The notes: a model not told the origin generated them from the letters alone. Shown: positions 35,295 through 46,740, counted from the first letter of the stretch. The stretch is 64,000 nucleotides of DNA from Erythrobacter sp. UBA1916 (GCA_002337385.1 DDFY01000004.1:134773-198772), one strand, 5' to 3'. Numbers and translations are program-made.

Positions 35295-36150
35295 GCTGGC
35301 GCTTGCGGTCGGCGCAGCAGCGCTGGCCCTGTCGCCGCCGCTGGCTGCCAGCGATGTTGCGCCCGAAGTAGACAGCACGTCCGCCCTGCCGTCGTTAGGG
35401 CTGATGGGAACGATCCCGATCTACTGGGGCGAAAGCAACGGGCTTGCCGAGCTGCTGGCGGGTGAGGCCGAGCTGCACTGGGCGCGTGCCAGTCTGGAGC
35501 GTGACTATCACCTCGTTCCGCTCGACTATCTTTCACCCGAGGCGCTGGCCGGTCAGCACCTGTTGCTGCTGGCCCAACCGCGCGGGCTAACGCCGGAGGA
35601 GAACGTCGCGCTCGACAACTGGGTGCGGGCAGGCGGCCACCTGTTGCTGTTCGCCGATCCTCTCATGACGGGAGAAAGCCGCTTTGCCTTGGGCGACCGG
35701 CGGCGCCCGCAAGACACGGCGCTGCTGTCTCCGATTCTCGCGCACTGGGGGTTGGAACTGCAATTCGACCCGAGTCAGGACGCGAATTGGCAAATGCGGG
35801 AATTCGCGGGCAGGGCGCTGCCGACTCGGCTTTCTGGCGCCTTCAGCACGGTTGGCGACATGCCATCATGCACCCTGTTAGCAAGCGATTTGGTGGCGCA
35901 GTGCGGCCTCGGAAGCGGGTTTGCGCTGATCGTGGCCGATGCTGCACTGCTCGATCTGGTCGATCCGGTGCCCCAATCCGGTCCGGCGCTGGCCATGTTG
36001 CTGGAGCGCGCCTTCGCAGATAATGCGGGACAGAACGGAAGTAGGGGAGGTGGCGCGGTTTCATCTGATAATATCGCTCAGAATCAAGAATATGCTAATA
36101 ATTCCGGTGGTTTGGTTAACGCTTCTGAAGGGATAAATAGCCCGCCGTAG
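35260..36150 (+). CDS. DUF4350 / GldG-like domain protein, probably envelope-located
   Basis: About 296 residues from the ATG at 35260; the N-terminal RSRLALAVGAAALALSPPLAA reads as a signal peptide. LGLMGTIPIYWGE...LERDYHLVPLDYLS and LDNWVRAGGHLLLFADPLM match the DUF4350/GldG-like fold, where the LxxWVxxGGxLLLxxDP motif is characteristic. The C-terminus is Asn/Ser/Gly-rich and low in complexity. It is the last gene before the dcw cluster and could be regulated with it. No enzymatic residues can be assigned. Confidence 0.7.
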   Translation: MFRCPLASLRSRLALAVGAAALALSPPLAASDVAPEVDSTSALPSLGLMGTIPIYWGESNGLAELLAGEAELHWARASLERDYHLVPLDYLSPEALAGQHLLLLAQPRGLTPEENVALDNWVRAGGHLLLFADPLMTGESRFALGDRRRPQDTALLSPILAHWGLELQFDPSQDANWQMREFAGRALPTRLSGAFSTVGDMPSCTLLASDLVAQCGLGSGFALIVADAALLDLVDPVPQSGPALAMLLERAFADNAGQNGSRGGGAVSSDNIAQNQEYANNSGGLVNASEGINSPP

Positions 36151-36254
36151 AAGCTGGATGGCCCGGCATATCCCAACATTTCCCGCAATTTCCCCTTTAT
36201 TCCCGCCCGGGCTCACGGTACTACGGTGAGGCATCGGACATGACTCGCGTCCAG

Positions 36255-36273
36255 CGCCCCGGTTTCCGGGGCG
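36255..36273 (+). promoter_or_regulatory. Hairpin in the mraZ leader
   Basis: Perfect 8-bp stem CGCCCCGG-TTT-CCGGGGCG with no T tract, 76 bp before the mraZ start. Two TGGGN pentamers at 36325 and 36335, 10 bp apart, lie between it and mraZ and could be part of an MraZ box (MraZ binds TGGGN repeats spaced 10 bp). The palindrome GCGCATGCGC is at 36282-36291. Confidence 0.35.
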
Positions 36274-36348
36274 TCCCAGTTGCGCATGCGCTTCTGGGGG
36301 CGGGGAGGTCGTGTCTCGTAAGTTTGGGCTTAATTGGGGACCGGGGCA

Positions 36349-36843
36349 GTGGCATCGCCGATCCAGTACAAGGGACAGGGCTTTTCGCTTCGCGGCGAGA
36401 AGAGCCGGTTTGTGCTGCCTCCGTCATTCCGCAAGGACTTCGCCGACAAGGGCGATCAGCGCATCCTGTGCCTCGGCAAGCACGAGCGCTGGCCTTGCCT
36501 GAAAGCCTTCAGCCAGTCTGCCATCGCCGGGTTCGAGGACATCCTTGACCGCGAGGAAGAAGCCGCGCTGCGCCGTGACAAGGACTACGACCGCGAACTG
36601 CGCGGGGCGCAGCTGCTGAGCTATGTCGAGGTGCCGTTCGATGCCAGCGGCCGCTTTGTAATGCCCGATCATCTGACCGGCCTTGCCGAACTGGGGGACG
36701 AGATCTTCTTCCAGGGCGGTATGCCGTTTTTCACCATCTGGGCGCCGGACAAGCTCTATTCGATGGGCGAGGCCTGGGACAACGCGCAGGCCAACTGCCG
36801 CACGCTCGCCGAAAGCGCGAAGAAGAAGGCGAAGGCCAAATGA
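36349..36843 (+). CDS. mraZ: division/cell wall cluster transcriptional repressor MraZ
   Basis: 164 residues from the GTG at 36349 (MASPIQYKGQGF); a TTG at 36334 is possible. MraZ forms rings of AbrB-like double repeats and represses the dcw promoter. The second repeat carries the canonical FDASGRFVMPDHL (DxxxR). The first reads GEKSRFVLPPSFR, keeping the Arg but not the Asp, so the signature is degenerate there. A 20-residue Lys-rich end closes the chain. First gene of the dcw cluster, 4-bp overlap with rsmH. Confidence 0.9.
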   Translation: MASPIQYKGQGFSLRGEKSRFVLPPSFRKDFADKGDQRILCLGKHERWPCLKAFSQSAIAGFEDILDREEEAALRRDKDYDRELRGAQLLSYVEVPFDASGRFVMPDHLTGLAELGDEIFFQGGMPFFTIWAPDKLYSMGEAWDNAQANCRTLAESAKKKAKAK

Positions 36844-37811
36844 GCGGCGCGACCACCTCAGAGGCCCCGCACGTTCCCGTCCTGCTCGACGAGGTGATCG
36901 ATGCGCTTGCCCCGCAGCCGGGCGAGCTGATCGTCGACGCGACCATGGGCGCGGGTGGCTATACGCGCGCGATTCTAGCGTGCGGGGCCACCGTTCACGC
37001 GTTCGATCGCGATCCCGACGCGATCGCCGCCGCGCGTGACTGGCCCGAAACACGCGAAGATCCGCCGCGGCTGGTGCTGCATCACCGCCGCTTCTCCGAA
37101 ATGGCCGAGGCGCTGGACGAGGCTGGCGTTGCGCAGGTTGACGGCGTGACCATGGATATCGGCGTGTCGTCCATGCAGCTCGATCAGGCCGAGCGTGGCT
37201 TTGCCTTCATGCACGATGGCCCGCTCGACATGACGATGGATCAGGCTGGCCCCAATGCCGCCGACTTCGTGAATACCGCTGGCGAAGGCGAAATCGCCGA
37301 CGTGATCTACAAGTTCGGTGAAGAGCGCCAGTCGCGCCGCGTTGCCCGCGCGATCGTGGCGGCGCGCCCGCTCACCACCACCGGTGAGCTTGCCAATGTC
37401 GTGCGCAAGGCGCTCGGCCACCGCCCTGGCGCACCGAAAGATCCTGCCACGCGCACGTTTCAGGCGATCCGCATTCACGTCAATCGCGAGCTGGACGAAC
37501 TCGCGCAAGGGCTGGTCGCGGCTGAGCATTTGCTCGGTGAGGGCGGGCGGCTCGCGGTGGTGAGCTTTCACTCGCTGGAGGATCGCATCGTCAAGGCATA
37601 TCTGCGCGATGCCGCCAATCAGACCCCGCGCGGATCGCGCCACCTGCCTGAAGTCACCGGTACCGCCCCGGCATGCTTCGAACAGGTGTCGCGCGCTATC
37701 CGCCCGTCCGCTGCTGAGATCGAGCGCAACCCGCGCGCCCGCTCGGCCACTTTGCGCGCTGCTGTTCGCACCGCCGCGCCTGCACGCCAGAACGATCAGG
37801 AGGCTGTATGA
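36840..37811 (+). CDS. rsmH: 16S rRNA (cytosine(1402)-N(4))-methyltransferase
   Basis: 323 residues. SAM-dependent methylation of C1402 in the ribosomal P site. SAM-binding motif IVDATMGAGGYTRAIL; family motifs DGVTMDIGVSSMQLDQAERGF, RTFQAIRIHVNRELDEL and VVSFHSLEDRIVK. The D-A-T-M-G variant replaces the usual DGTLGxGG. Second gene of dcw; overlaps both neighbours by 4 bp. Confidence 0.96.
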   Translation: MSGATTSEAPHVPVLLDEVIDALAPQPGELIVDATMGAGGYTRAILACGATVHAFDRDPDAIAAARDWPETREDPPRLVLHHRRFSEMAEALDEAGVAQVDGVTMDIGVSSMQLDQAERGFAFMHDGPLDMTMDQAGPNAADFVNTAGEGEIADVIYKFGEERQSRRVARAIVAARPLTTTGELANVVRKALGHRPGAPKDPATRTFQAIRIHVNRELDELAQGLVAAEHLLGEGGRLAVVSFHSLEDRIVKAYLRDAANQTPRGSRHLPEVTGTAPACFEQVSRAIRPSAAEIERNPRARSATLRAAVRTAAPARQNDQEAV

Positions 37812-38344
37812 CCACACCTGCCCGCTATCGCCGCTTCGGCTGGCTTGCCGCGCTTTCGGTCTGTCTTTTGCTCTATGTCATGCTGCACCTGAAGGTGAAC
37901 GCGGTGCACTCCGACGTGGTTCGGGCCGAGCGCGAGATCGTGCGCCTCGAACGGGCGAACATGATGCTCGAAACCGAGTTCCTGACCCGTTCGAACCAGG
38001 TCCAGCTGGCCCGGCTTAACCGCATCAACTTCGGCTTTCGTGCGCCCGAGGCGAGCCAGTTCATCGATGGCGAGCGCCAGCTGGCTCGCTTTTCTAAGCC
38101 GCGCTCCAACGATGCGCCCGCGCCGATCCGGCTGGCGGGCCTCACTTCGACAGACGGCGTGCCGGCTTTCCCCAAGCTGGTTTCACCACTGACTGGCGAG
38201 CCGCTCGATGCGGCGCTGGTCAAGGGCGAGCCGCCTGCCGGTAGCGAAGCCTCGGGCCGCCGAAGCACGGCGGTCGGCCTTGGTAGTGGCACCGGGCAAG
38301 TGCGGGTGCCGCTGGCCTCGTTGGGCGGAGAGCTTGGTCAATGA
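37808..38344 (+). CDS. ftsL: cell division protein FtsL-like
   Basis: 178 residues. One transmembrane helix (FGWLAALSVCLLLYVMLHLKV, about 11-31) followed by a heptad-like coiled coil (VVRAEREIVRLERANMMLETEF) and an unstructured Pro/Ser tail. Position between rsmH and ftsI and the topology identify FtsL, which forms the FtsQLB complex that activates FtsWI. It is longer than E. coli FtsL because of the C-terminal tail. Sequence identity alone would not name it. Confidence 0.8.
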   Translation: MTTPARYRRFGWLAALSVCLLLYVMLHLKVNAVHSDVVRAEREIVRLERANMMLETEFLTRSNQVQLARLNRINFGFRAPEASQFIDGERQLARFSKPRSNDAPAPIRLAGLTSTDGVPAFPKLVSPLTGEPLDAALVKGEPPAGSEASGRRSTAVGLGSGTGQVRVPLASLGGELGQ

Positions 38345-40098
38345 GCACGCTGGCCGCGCCTGCCTATTCGCGCATACGCACGACTAGCGCCGGGCTGTTC
38401 GACCACCGTCGCCGTGCTCTGCTGGTCGCGCGGCTGCGGCTGCTGCTGATGGTGCTGGCCTTCGTGGCGCTGGCCCTGTGTGCGCTGGGCCGGATCGTGT
38501 GGCTGGGCGCGGCCAAGCCGGGGCCGCAGGTGAAGACCATGGCGGCGCTGCTGCTGCCCGATCGCGGTGAGATCACCGATCGCAACGGCCTGCCGCTGGC
38601 ACGGGAATTTCCTGCCTATGCCCTGTGGTACAACCCCAAGGCGATGAAGGATGGCGGGGCACCGCTGGCCCGTTCGCCTGCCGAGGTGGCGCGCCAGTTG
38701 CGGGCGATCTTCCCCGACCTCGACGAGAGCGAAGTGGCCGGCATGCTGGCTTCGGGCAAGGCGGGCTATATCCGTCGCCGTATCCTGCCCGAAGATGCCA
38801 ATAAGGTGCAGGACATTGGCGAACTGGCGCTGGAGATCACGCGCGAGAAGGATCGCCACTATCCGCAAGGCTCGCTGGCTGCGCACGTGCTCGGCTATGT
38901 CGCCGCTGATGGCCATGGCCGGGTCGGCATGGAAGCGGTGCTGGACGACCGGCTGCTCGATCCTGCGAAACGCGGCGAGCCGGTCGCGCTGTCGATCGAT
39001 GCGCGGGTGCAAGGCGCGCTGGAGGACGAGCTGGAGCGCGGGATGCTCTCGGTGAACGCCGTGGGTGCGGCTGGCATTGTGCTCGATGTCGATACTGGCG
39101 AAGTGCTTGCCCTGTCGAGCAAGCCGGGCTTCGACCCCAACCAGATTCTCACCAGCGATGTCGTCCTGCCCGAGGAGCGTACCAAGGCGGGCGAAATGCC
39201 GCCGGTTTTCAACCGCCTCACCAATCAGGTTTACGAGCTTGGCTCCACCTTCAAGCCGCTGACGGTGGCGGTGGCGATCGATACCGGGGTGATCACCAAT
39301 CTCGGCCGTCGCTGGCAGGCTAACACGCCGATCAAGGTGGGACGCTTTTCGATTGGTGACAGCCACACGATTGGCGACACGCTGAACGTGCCCGAAACGC
39401 TGATCCACTCGTCGAACATCGTTTCGGCGCAGATCGCGGGCGAAATTGGCGGGCCGACGCTGCACAACTATTTCGGCCAGCTGGGCATGGACGAGGCGCC
39501 CTATATCGAGCTGCCCGCGCGCGGCGCGCCGCTGGGCATGAGCGGGCGCTGGGACAATACGAAGGCGCTTTATGCCGGGTTCGGCCATGGCATCGCGGTG
39601 ACGCCGCTGCACCTGGCCTCGGCCTATGCGGCGATGGTCAACGGCGGAATCTGGCGTCCGGCCACGCTTAACCGGATCGAGCCGGGCCATGCCCCGCGCG
39701 GTCGCCGGGTGTTCAAGGCCAGCACCAGCGCGCGGATGAACCAGCTGCTGCGGCTGATCGCGCTCTACGGCACCGGCAAGAACGCCGATGCGCCGGGCTT
39801 TCGCGTGGGCGGGAAGACCGGTTCTGCCGAAAAGCCGGGCAGCCACGGCTACCGTCGCACCACGCTCGTTTCGACCTTTGCTGCTGCCTTCCCGATGGAC
39901 AAGCCGCGCTATGTCGTGATCGCCATGCTCGATGAACCCAAGGGCACGCGCGCTTCCTCGTTTCAGCGCACCGCGGCCTGGAACGCCGCGCCGATCGTCG
40001 GGCGGCTGGTCTCGCGCATCGGCCCGCAGCTGGGCGTGTTGCCTGATGCCACGCGCGACATCGACCTAAGCGACGTGCGCGCACTGGTGGGGGAGTAA
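38341..40098 (+). CDS. ftsI: peptidoglycan D,D-transpeptidase FtsI (PBP3)
   Basis: 585 residues. N-terminal membrane helix (LLLMVLAFVALALCALGRIVWLG), pedestal domain, then transpeptidase. Active-site motifs: STFK (Ser about residue 301), SSN (about 357) and KTGS (about 490). Essential septal transpeptidase acting with FtsW. Overlaps ftsL by 4 bp. Confidence 0.96.
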   Translation: MSTLAAPAYSRIRTTSAGLFDHRRRALLVARLRLLLMVLAFVALALCALGRIVWLGAAKPGPQVKTMAALLLPDRGEITDRNGLPLAREFPAYALWYNPKAMKDGGAPLARSPAEVARQLRAIFPDLDESEVAGMLASGKAGYIRRRILPEDANKVQDIGELALEITREKDRHYPQGSLAAHVLGYVAADGHGRVGMEAVLDDRLLDPAKRGEPVALSIDARVQGALEDELERGMLSVNAVGAAGIVLDVDTGEVLALSSKPGFDPNQILTSDVVLPEERTKAGEMPPVFNRLTNQVYELGSTFKPLTVAVAIDTGVITNLGRRWQANTPIKVGRFSIGDSHTIGDTLNVPETLIHSSNIVSAQIAGEIGGPTLHNYFGQLGMDEAPYIELPARGAPLGMSGRWDNTKALYAGFGHGIAVTPLHLASAYAAMVNGGIWRPATLNRIEPGHAPRGRRVFKASTSARMNQLLRLIALYGTGKNADAPGFRVGGKTGSAEKPGSHGYRRTTLVSTFAAAFPMDKPRYVVIAMLDEPKGTRASSFQRTAAWNAAPIVGRLVSRIGPQLGVLPDATRDIDLSDVRALVGE

Positions 40099-40103
40099 CG
40101 GCG

Positions 40104-41572
40104 ATGTTGCTTAGCGATCTTGCGCGATCAGCCGGTGTCGAAGGCCCGCCGGATGGGGACGTGCGGATCACTGGCTTTGCCATCGACAACCGCAAGGTCG
40201 CGCCCGGCAACGTGTTCGGCGCCTTTCCGGGCACCAAGGTCAACGGCGAGGACTATATCCCTGCGGCCATTGCAGGCGGGGCCGTAGCCGTGATCGCGCG
40301 GCCCTCGGCCAAGGTCGAGGGCGCGCTGCATATTCCGGCGGAAGAGCCGCGCCGTACCTTCGCACTGCTCGCCGCGCAGTTCTATCGCCCGGTGCCCGAG
40401 AACGTGGTCGCGGTGACTGGCACCAACGGCAAGACCTCCACCGCCGAGATGACGCGCCAGATCTGGCGGATGCTCGGCCTGCGCTCGGCCTCGATCGGCA
40501 CACTAGGCGTCACCACGGCGGATGAGAGCATTTCCACCGGGCTCACCACGCCCGATATCGCCACCTTCCTTGCCACCATGACCGGGCTGGCCCGCGAAGG
40601 CGTGAGCCATGTCGCCTATGAGGCCTCGAGCCACGGCCTGTCGCAGTATCGCAACGAGGGGATCGAGGTCGCCGCCGGGGCCTTCACCAACCTCAGCCGC
40701 GACCATCTCGACTATCACAAGGACATGGACGAGTACTTCGCCGCCAAGATGCGGCTGTTTACCGAAGTGGTGTCCGATGGCGGCAGCGCGGTGATCTGGA
40801 CCGATGACCGGTGGAGCAAGCTCGCCGTGGCGGTGGCGACAGCACGCGGGCTGCGTCTGTTCACAGTAGGCGAGGAAGGTGACGGCATCCGGCTGATCGC
40901 GCGAAAGCCGACGCCGCTGGGGCAGGACCTGAAGATCGTCCATGGCGGGAGGGCCTATGCTATCCGCCTGCCGTTGATCGGGGCCTATCAGGTCGCCAAT
41001 GCGCTGGTGGCGGCGGGGCTGACGCTGGTGACGGGCAGCGATCCGGCGCGGGTGTTTGATGCCGTGGCGCGGTTGCAGCCGGTGCGCGGGCGGCTTGAGC
41101 GCGCGGCCATCGCGGCCAGCGGCGCGCCGGTCTATGTCGACTATGCTCACACGCCCGATGCGCTTGCCGCCGCTATTGCAGCGCTGCGCCCGCATGTGTC
41201 TGGCCGGCTTATTACCGTGTTCGGCGCAGGAGGTGACCGCGACAAAGGCAAGCGCGCGCCAATGGGCGAGGCCGCCGTGGCCGGATCGGATCTGGTGATC
41301 GTCACCGACGACAATCCGCGCGGGGAAAATGCCGCCGCTATTCGCGCCGATGTGCTCGCTGGAGCGCCCAATGCACAGGAAATCGGTGATCGGCGTTTGG
41401 CAATTGCTGCCGCGATAGGCGAAGCGGGCTCTGGAGATATCGTGCTGGTTGCAGGCAAGGGGCACGAACAGGGTCAGATCGTGGGGTCGGGAGACAATAT
41501 GCAGGTTTTGCCGTTCGATGACGTAAGTGTGGCGCGCGAGTGTGCTGCCGGGCTGGGCTCGGAGGCAAGCCG

Positions 41573-41576
<4 letters not shown>
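40104..41576 (+). CDS. murE: UDP-MurNAc-tripeptide synthetase MurE
   Basis: 490 residues. ATP ligase adding the third residue to UDP-MurNAc-L-Ala-D-Glu. P-loop AVTGTNGKTSTAEM; the DNPR motif (VTDDNPRGEN, about residue 403) specifies meso-diaminopimelate rather than lysine, as expected of a Gram-negative. Five bp after ftsI and overlapping murF (ATGA). Confidence 0.96.
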
Positions 41577-43054
<1,478 letters not shown>

Positions 43055-43064
43055 AACGCCCGAC

Positions 43065-44135
43065 ATGCTCTATTTTCTTGCAGGTTTGTTCGAATTCGAA
43101 GGGCTGTGGAACCTCGTCCGCTACCAGACCTTCCGCGCCGGAGCGACGATGATGACCGCGCTGGTGATCGGCCTGATCATCGGCCCGCGTTTCATCGCCA
43201 TGCTGCGCGTGCGGCAGGGCAAGGGGCAGCCGATCCGCGCTGACGGCCCGCAGACGCACCTCGCCAAGGTCGGCACGCCGACCATGGGCGGGCTGATGAT
43301 CCTCACCTCGCTGTTTCTGGCGATGCTCATGTGGATGGATCTGGCCAACCCGTTCGTCTGGGCCTGTCTCGCGGTGATCGCGGGCTTTGGCCTGATTGGC
43401 TTTCTTGATGACTACGACAAGGTGACCAAGCGCCACCATGCCGGCCTTTCGAGCAAGGTCCGGCTGCTGGCAGAGTTTGTCGTCGCCGGCATTGCCGCCT
43501 GGCTGATCGTGAGCGAAATCAACACCAACGTCTATGTGCCGTTCCTGTCGGATCGCTCGATCCCGCTGGGGCCGTTCTACTATGTCTTCGCCGCCATCGT
43601 GATCGTGGGCGCGGGCAATGCGGTGAACCTGACCGACGGGCTGGACGGCCTTGCCACCATGCCGGTGGTGATCGCGGCGGGCACCTTTGCGATCATCTGC
43701 TATGTCGCAGGCCGCGTCGACTTCTCCGGCTATCTCGGCATTCCCTATGTGCCCTTGGCGGGCGAGCTGGCCATCCTGTGCGCGGGAATCATGGGGGCGG
43801 GGCTCGCCTTCCTGTGGTTCAACGCGCCGCCTGCTGCCGTGTTCATGGGTGACACCGGCTCGCTGGCACTGGGCGGGGCGCTTGGCGCGATTGCCGTGGC
43901 CAGCCATCACGAGATCGTGCTCGCCATCGTGGGCGGTCTGTTCGTGCTCGAAGCGGTGAGCGTGATGGTGCAGGTGTTCTGGTTCAAGCGGACGGGCAAG
44001 CGGGTCTTCCGCATGGCGCCGATTCACCACCACTTCGAGCAGCTTGGCTGGAAGGAATCGACCGTGGTGATCCGGTTCTGGATCGTTGCCATCGTGCTCG
44101 CGCTGATCGGGCTGTCGACGCTCAAGCTAAGATGA
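43065..44135 (+). CDS. mraY: phospho-MurNAc-pentapeptide transferase MraY
   Basis: 356-residue polytopic enzyme forming lipid I. Diagnostic motifs: KVGTPTMGG, the catalytic FLDDYDKVTKRHHAGLSSK loop, NLTDGLDGLA, FMGDTGSLALGGALG and the histidine motif RMAPIHHHFE. About ten transmembrane helices. Overlaps murD by 4 bp. Confidence 0.97.
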   Translation: MLYFLAGLFEFEGLWNLVRYQTFRAGATMMTALVIGLIIGPRFIAMLRVRQGKGQPIRADGPQTHLAKVGTPTMGGLMILTSLFLAMLMWMDLANPFVWACLAVIAGFGLIGFLDDYDKVTKRHHAGLSSKVRLLAEFVVAGIAAWLIVSEINTNVYVPFLSDRSIPLGPFYYVFAAIVIVGAGNAVNLTDGLDGLATMPVVIAAGTFAIICYVAGRVDFSGYLGIPYVPLAGELAILCAGIMGAGLAFLWFNAPPAAVFMGDTGSLALGGALGAIAVASHHEIVLAIVGGLFVLEAVSVMVQVFWFKRTGKRVFRMAPIHHHFEQLGWKESTVVIRFWIVAIVLALIGLSTLKLR

Positions 44136-45505
44136 TCACCTCGCGCGCCTTTGCGGATAAATCCTACTGTGTGCTGGGTCTGGCGCGCTCAGGGATGGCG
44201 ACCGTCGAGGCGCTGCTGGAGAGTGGTGCGCGGGTGACGGCGTGGGACCGGCGCCCCGAACCATGCGAGCAGCTGGCGGGGCGGGTGACGATTGCCGACC
44301 CGATGGAGATCGCCCTCGAACAGTTCGAGGCTATCGTGGTTTCGCCCGGTGTTCCGCTCAACACCCATCCGCTGGTGCCACGTGCCAGGGCGGTGGGTGT
44401 GCCGGTGATTGGCGATATTGAGCTGTTTGCCCAGGCGCGGGCTGATCTGCCGGAGCACAAGGTGGTGGGCATCACCGGCACCAACGGCAAGTCGACCACC
44501 ACGGCGCTGGTCCATCACCTTCTCAAGACTGCGGGCGTGCCGACAACGATGGGCGGCAATATCGGCCTGCCGATCCTGGGGCAGGACCCGCTGCCCGAGG
44601 GCGGCGTCTATGTGCTCGAACTCTCGAGCTACCAGATCGACCTGACCTTTAGCCTCGATTGCGACGTCGCGGTGTCGCTCAATGTGACACCTGATCATCT
44701 CGACCGGTATGAGGGTTTCGAGGCCTACGCAGCATCCAAAGCGCGGCTGTTCGAGATGCAGTCGGTTGGTCAGGCGTCAGTCCTCACCGGAAGCGACCAG
44801 CCTTCCCGCCGCCTCGCAAAGGAGTTGGCAAACGATCCTGCCGATCCTGTCGAACTCGTTGAGCAGCTTCGACGCAGGCCCGCTGCCGTTGCCGCTGTTG
44901 GCGGCAAGGGACGCAAGACACAGCACAGTTTCGTGTTTCAGAGCGAGCAGGCCAATTGGCCGACTTTGCAAGGCCCGCACAACGCACAGAACGCCGCCGC
45001 TGCGATCGCAGTGGGCAAGGCGCTGGGCCTTGGCAATGAGGTGATTGCCGAGGGCTTGGTTACCTATCCCGGTCTGCCGCATCGGATGGAGCGGATCGGC
45101 ACCTACAACGATGTGCTGTGGGTTAACGACAGCAAGGCCACCAACCCGGCCTCGACAGCGCCCGCACTGGCCGCCTTTCCGCGCGTCCACTGGATCTGCG
45201 GCGGGCTGCCCAAGGACGACAACCTCGGCGAGTGCATGGCTCATCTCGGCAATGTCGTGTGCGCCTATACCATCGGTGACGCGGCCGAGATGTTCGGGCG
45301 CCTGCTTAGCCCCCATATCCCGGTCGAGCCGTGCGAGATGCTATGCGAAGCGGTGAACCGCGCCTGCGCGAAGGCCGAGGCGGGCGACGTGGTGCTGTTC
45401 AGCCCGGCCTGCGCCAGCTTCGACCAGTTCCGCGACTACGAGGTGCGCGGCAATGCCTTTCGCGAACTGTGCGTCGGCACCGATACGGGGAGCGATGAGG
45501 CATGA
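44132..45505 (+). CDS. murD: UDP-MurNAc-L-Ala D-Glu ligase MurD
   Basis: 457 residues. Adds D-glutamate. N-terminal nucleotide-sugar domain (VLGLARSGMATVEAL), P-loop GITGTNGKSTTTALV, and VNDSKATNPAS of the C-terminal domain. Contains a slightly long, basic segment (VEQLRRRPAAVAAVGGKGRKTQ) in the central domain compared with E. coli. Overlaps ftsW by 4 bp. Confidence 0.95.
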   Translation: MITSRAFADKSYCVLGLARSGMATVEALLESGARVTAWDRRPEPCEQLAGRVTIADPMEIALEQFEAIVVSPGVPLNTHPLVPRARAVGVPVIGDIELFAQARADLPEHKVVGITGTNGKSTTTALVHHLLKTAGVPTTMGGNIGLPILGQDPLPEGGVYVLELSSYQIDLTFSLDCDVAVSLNVTPDHLDRYEGFEAYAASKARLFEMQSVGQASVLTGSDQPSRRLAKELANDPADPVELVEQLRRRPAAVAAVGGKGRKTQHSFVFQSEQANWPTLQGPHNAQNAAAAIAVGKALGLGNEVIAEGLVTYPGLPHRMERIGTYNDVLWVNDSKATNPASTAPALAAFPRVHWICGGLPKDDNLGECMAHLGNVVCAYTIGDAAEMFGRLLSPHIPVEPCEMLCEAVNRACAKAEAGDVVLFSPACASFDQFRDYEVRGNAFRELCVGTDTGSDEA

Positions 45506-46740
45506 ACAAGCCGCGCGGAATCGTTCATGGGGTGAGCCTCCCGGGTGCGCCAGCGAGGCCTCAGTACAAGGGGCTGGCACTGGCGGAAGAGCGGCGCCGG
45601 ATGGTTCGCATCTGGTGGCGCGAGATCGACCGTGTGCTGCTGGTGCTGATTGCCCTGCTGATGGCGGTGGGGGCACTGGCTGTGGCTTCGTCCTCGCCGG
45701 CCAGCGCTGAACGTCTGTCGACGGCAGATACGCAGCTGGAGGATCTGCACTTCTTCTGGCTGCACCTGCGCTGGCAGGCGCTGGGGATCATGATCTTGCT
45801 GGCGACCTCACTGATCGAACCCACGCTTTTGCGGCGCGGGGCCATTGTGCTGGCGGCGACCATGCTGTTCTGCCTCTTGCTGGTGCCTGTCGTCGGCACC
45901 GAGGTGAATGGCGCGCGCCGGTGGCTCAACCTCGGGCTGAGCCTTCAGCCAAGCGAGTTCCTGAAGCCCGCTTTCGTGATTGCGCTGGCATGGATTCTCT
46001 CGTGGAAGCTGCACGATCCCGATCTGCCGGTGATCGGGGTCAGCGTGGGGCTGCTGGTGGTGATCGTCGGCCTCCTGATCGCGCAGCCCAACCTTGGCGC
46101 AGCGATCCTGTTTGTCGGGGCGTGGTTTGTGATGGTGATGCTGGCCGGATTGCCGATGCAGCGGATCGGCGTGATCAGCGGCCTTGGCGTGGCGGGGCTG
46201 GTCGCGGCTTACCTGTTCTATGATAATGCCCGCCACCGCATCGATTCCTTCCTCGGTGGCGGCACGGCCTACGATCAGGTCGATCTTGCCGCGCGCACCT
46301 TGCAGGGTGGCGGCTGGACCGGCACCGGGCTGTGGCTCGGCACGAACAAGATGCGCCTGCCCGAGGCGCACACCGACTACATCTTCTCCGCCATTGGCGA
46401 GGAGTTCGGCCTGCTGGTCTGCGGGATCATCGTGGTGCTCTATCTGGCCATCGTGATGCGTGTGCTGGTGCGGCTGGTGAACGAGGACCGGATGTACAAT
46501 ATCCTTGCCGCCAGCGGGCTGGTTGCGCTGTTCGGCGGGCAGGCGTTCATCAACATCCTCGTCAATCTGCAGCTTTTCCCATCCAAGGGTATGACGTTGC
46601 CGCTGGTAAGCTATGGTGGCTCTTCGACCCTTGCGCAGTGTTTCACCATCGGTCTTCTGCTGGCGGTGACACGGCGCAACCCGTTCCTTGACCGCGAGAA
46701 ATTCGATCTGCGCGGTACGCTCGAGAAAGAGGCCGGCTGA
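45502..46740 (+). CDS. ftsW: septal peptidoglycan glycosyltransferase FtsW
   Basis: 412 residues, SEDS family with about ten transmembrane helices. Conserved segments NGARRWLNLGLSLQPSEFLKPAFV, AHTDYIFSAIGEEFGLL (containing the key Asp) and LPLVSYGGSSTLAQC. Polymerises lipid II at the septum in complex with FtsI. Shares one base with murG (TGATG). Confidence 0.95.
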   Translation: MNKPRGIVHGVSLPGAPARPQYKGLALAEERRRMVRIWWREIDRVLLVLIALLMAVGALAVASSSPASAERLSTADTQLEDLHFFWLHLRWQALGIMILLATSLIEPTLLRRGAIVLAATMLFCLLLVPVVGTEVNGARRWLNLGLSLQPSEFLKPAFVIALAWILSWKLHDPDLPVIGVSVGLLVVIVGLLIAQPNLGAAILFVGAWFVMVMLAGLPMQRIGVISGLGVAGLVAAYLFYDNARHRIDSFLGGGTAYDQVDLAARTLQGGGWTGTGLWLGTNKMRLPEAHTDYIFSAIGEEFGLLVCGIIVVLYLAIVMRVLVRLVNEDRMYNILAASGLVALFGGQAFINILVNLQLFPSKGMTLPLVSYGGSSTLAQCFTIGLLLAVTRRNPFLDREKFDLRGTLEKEAG

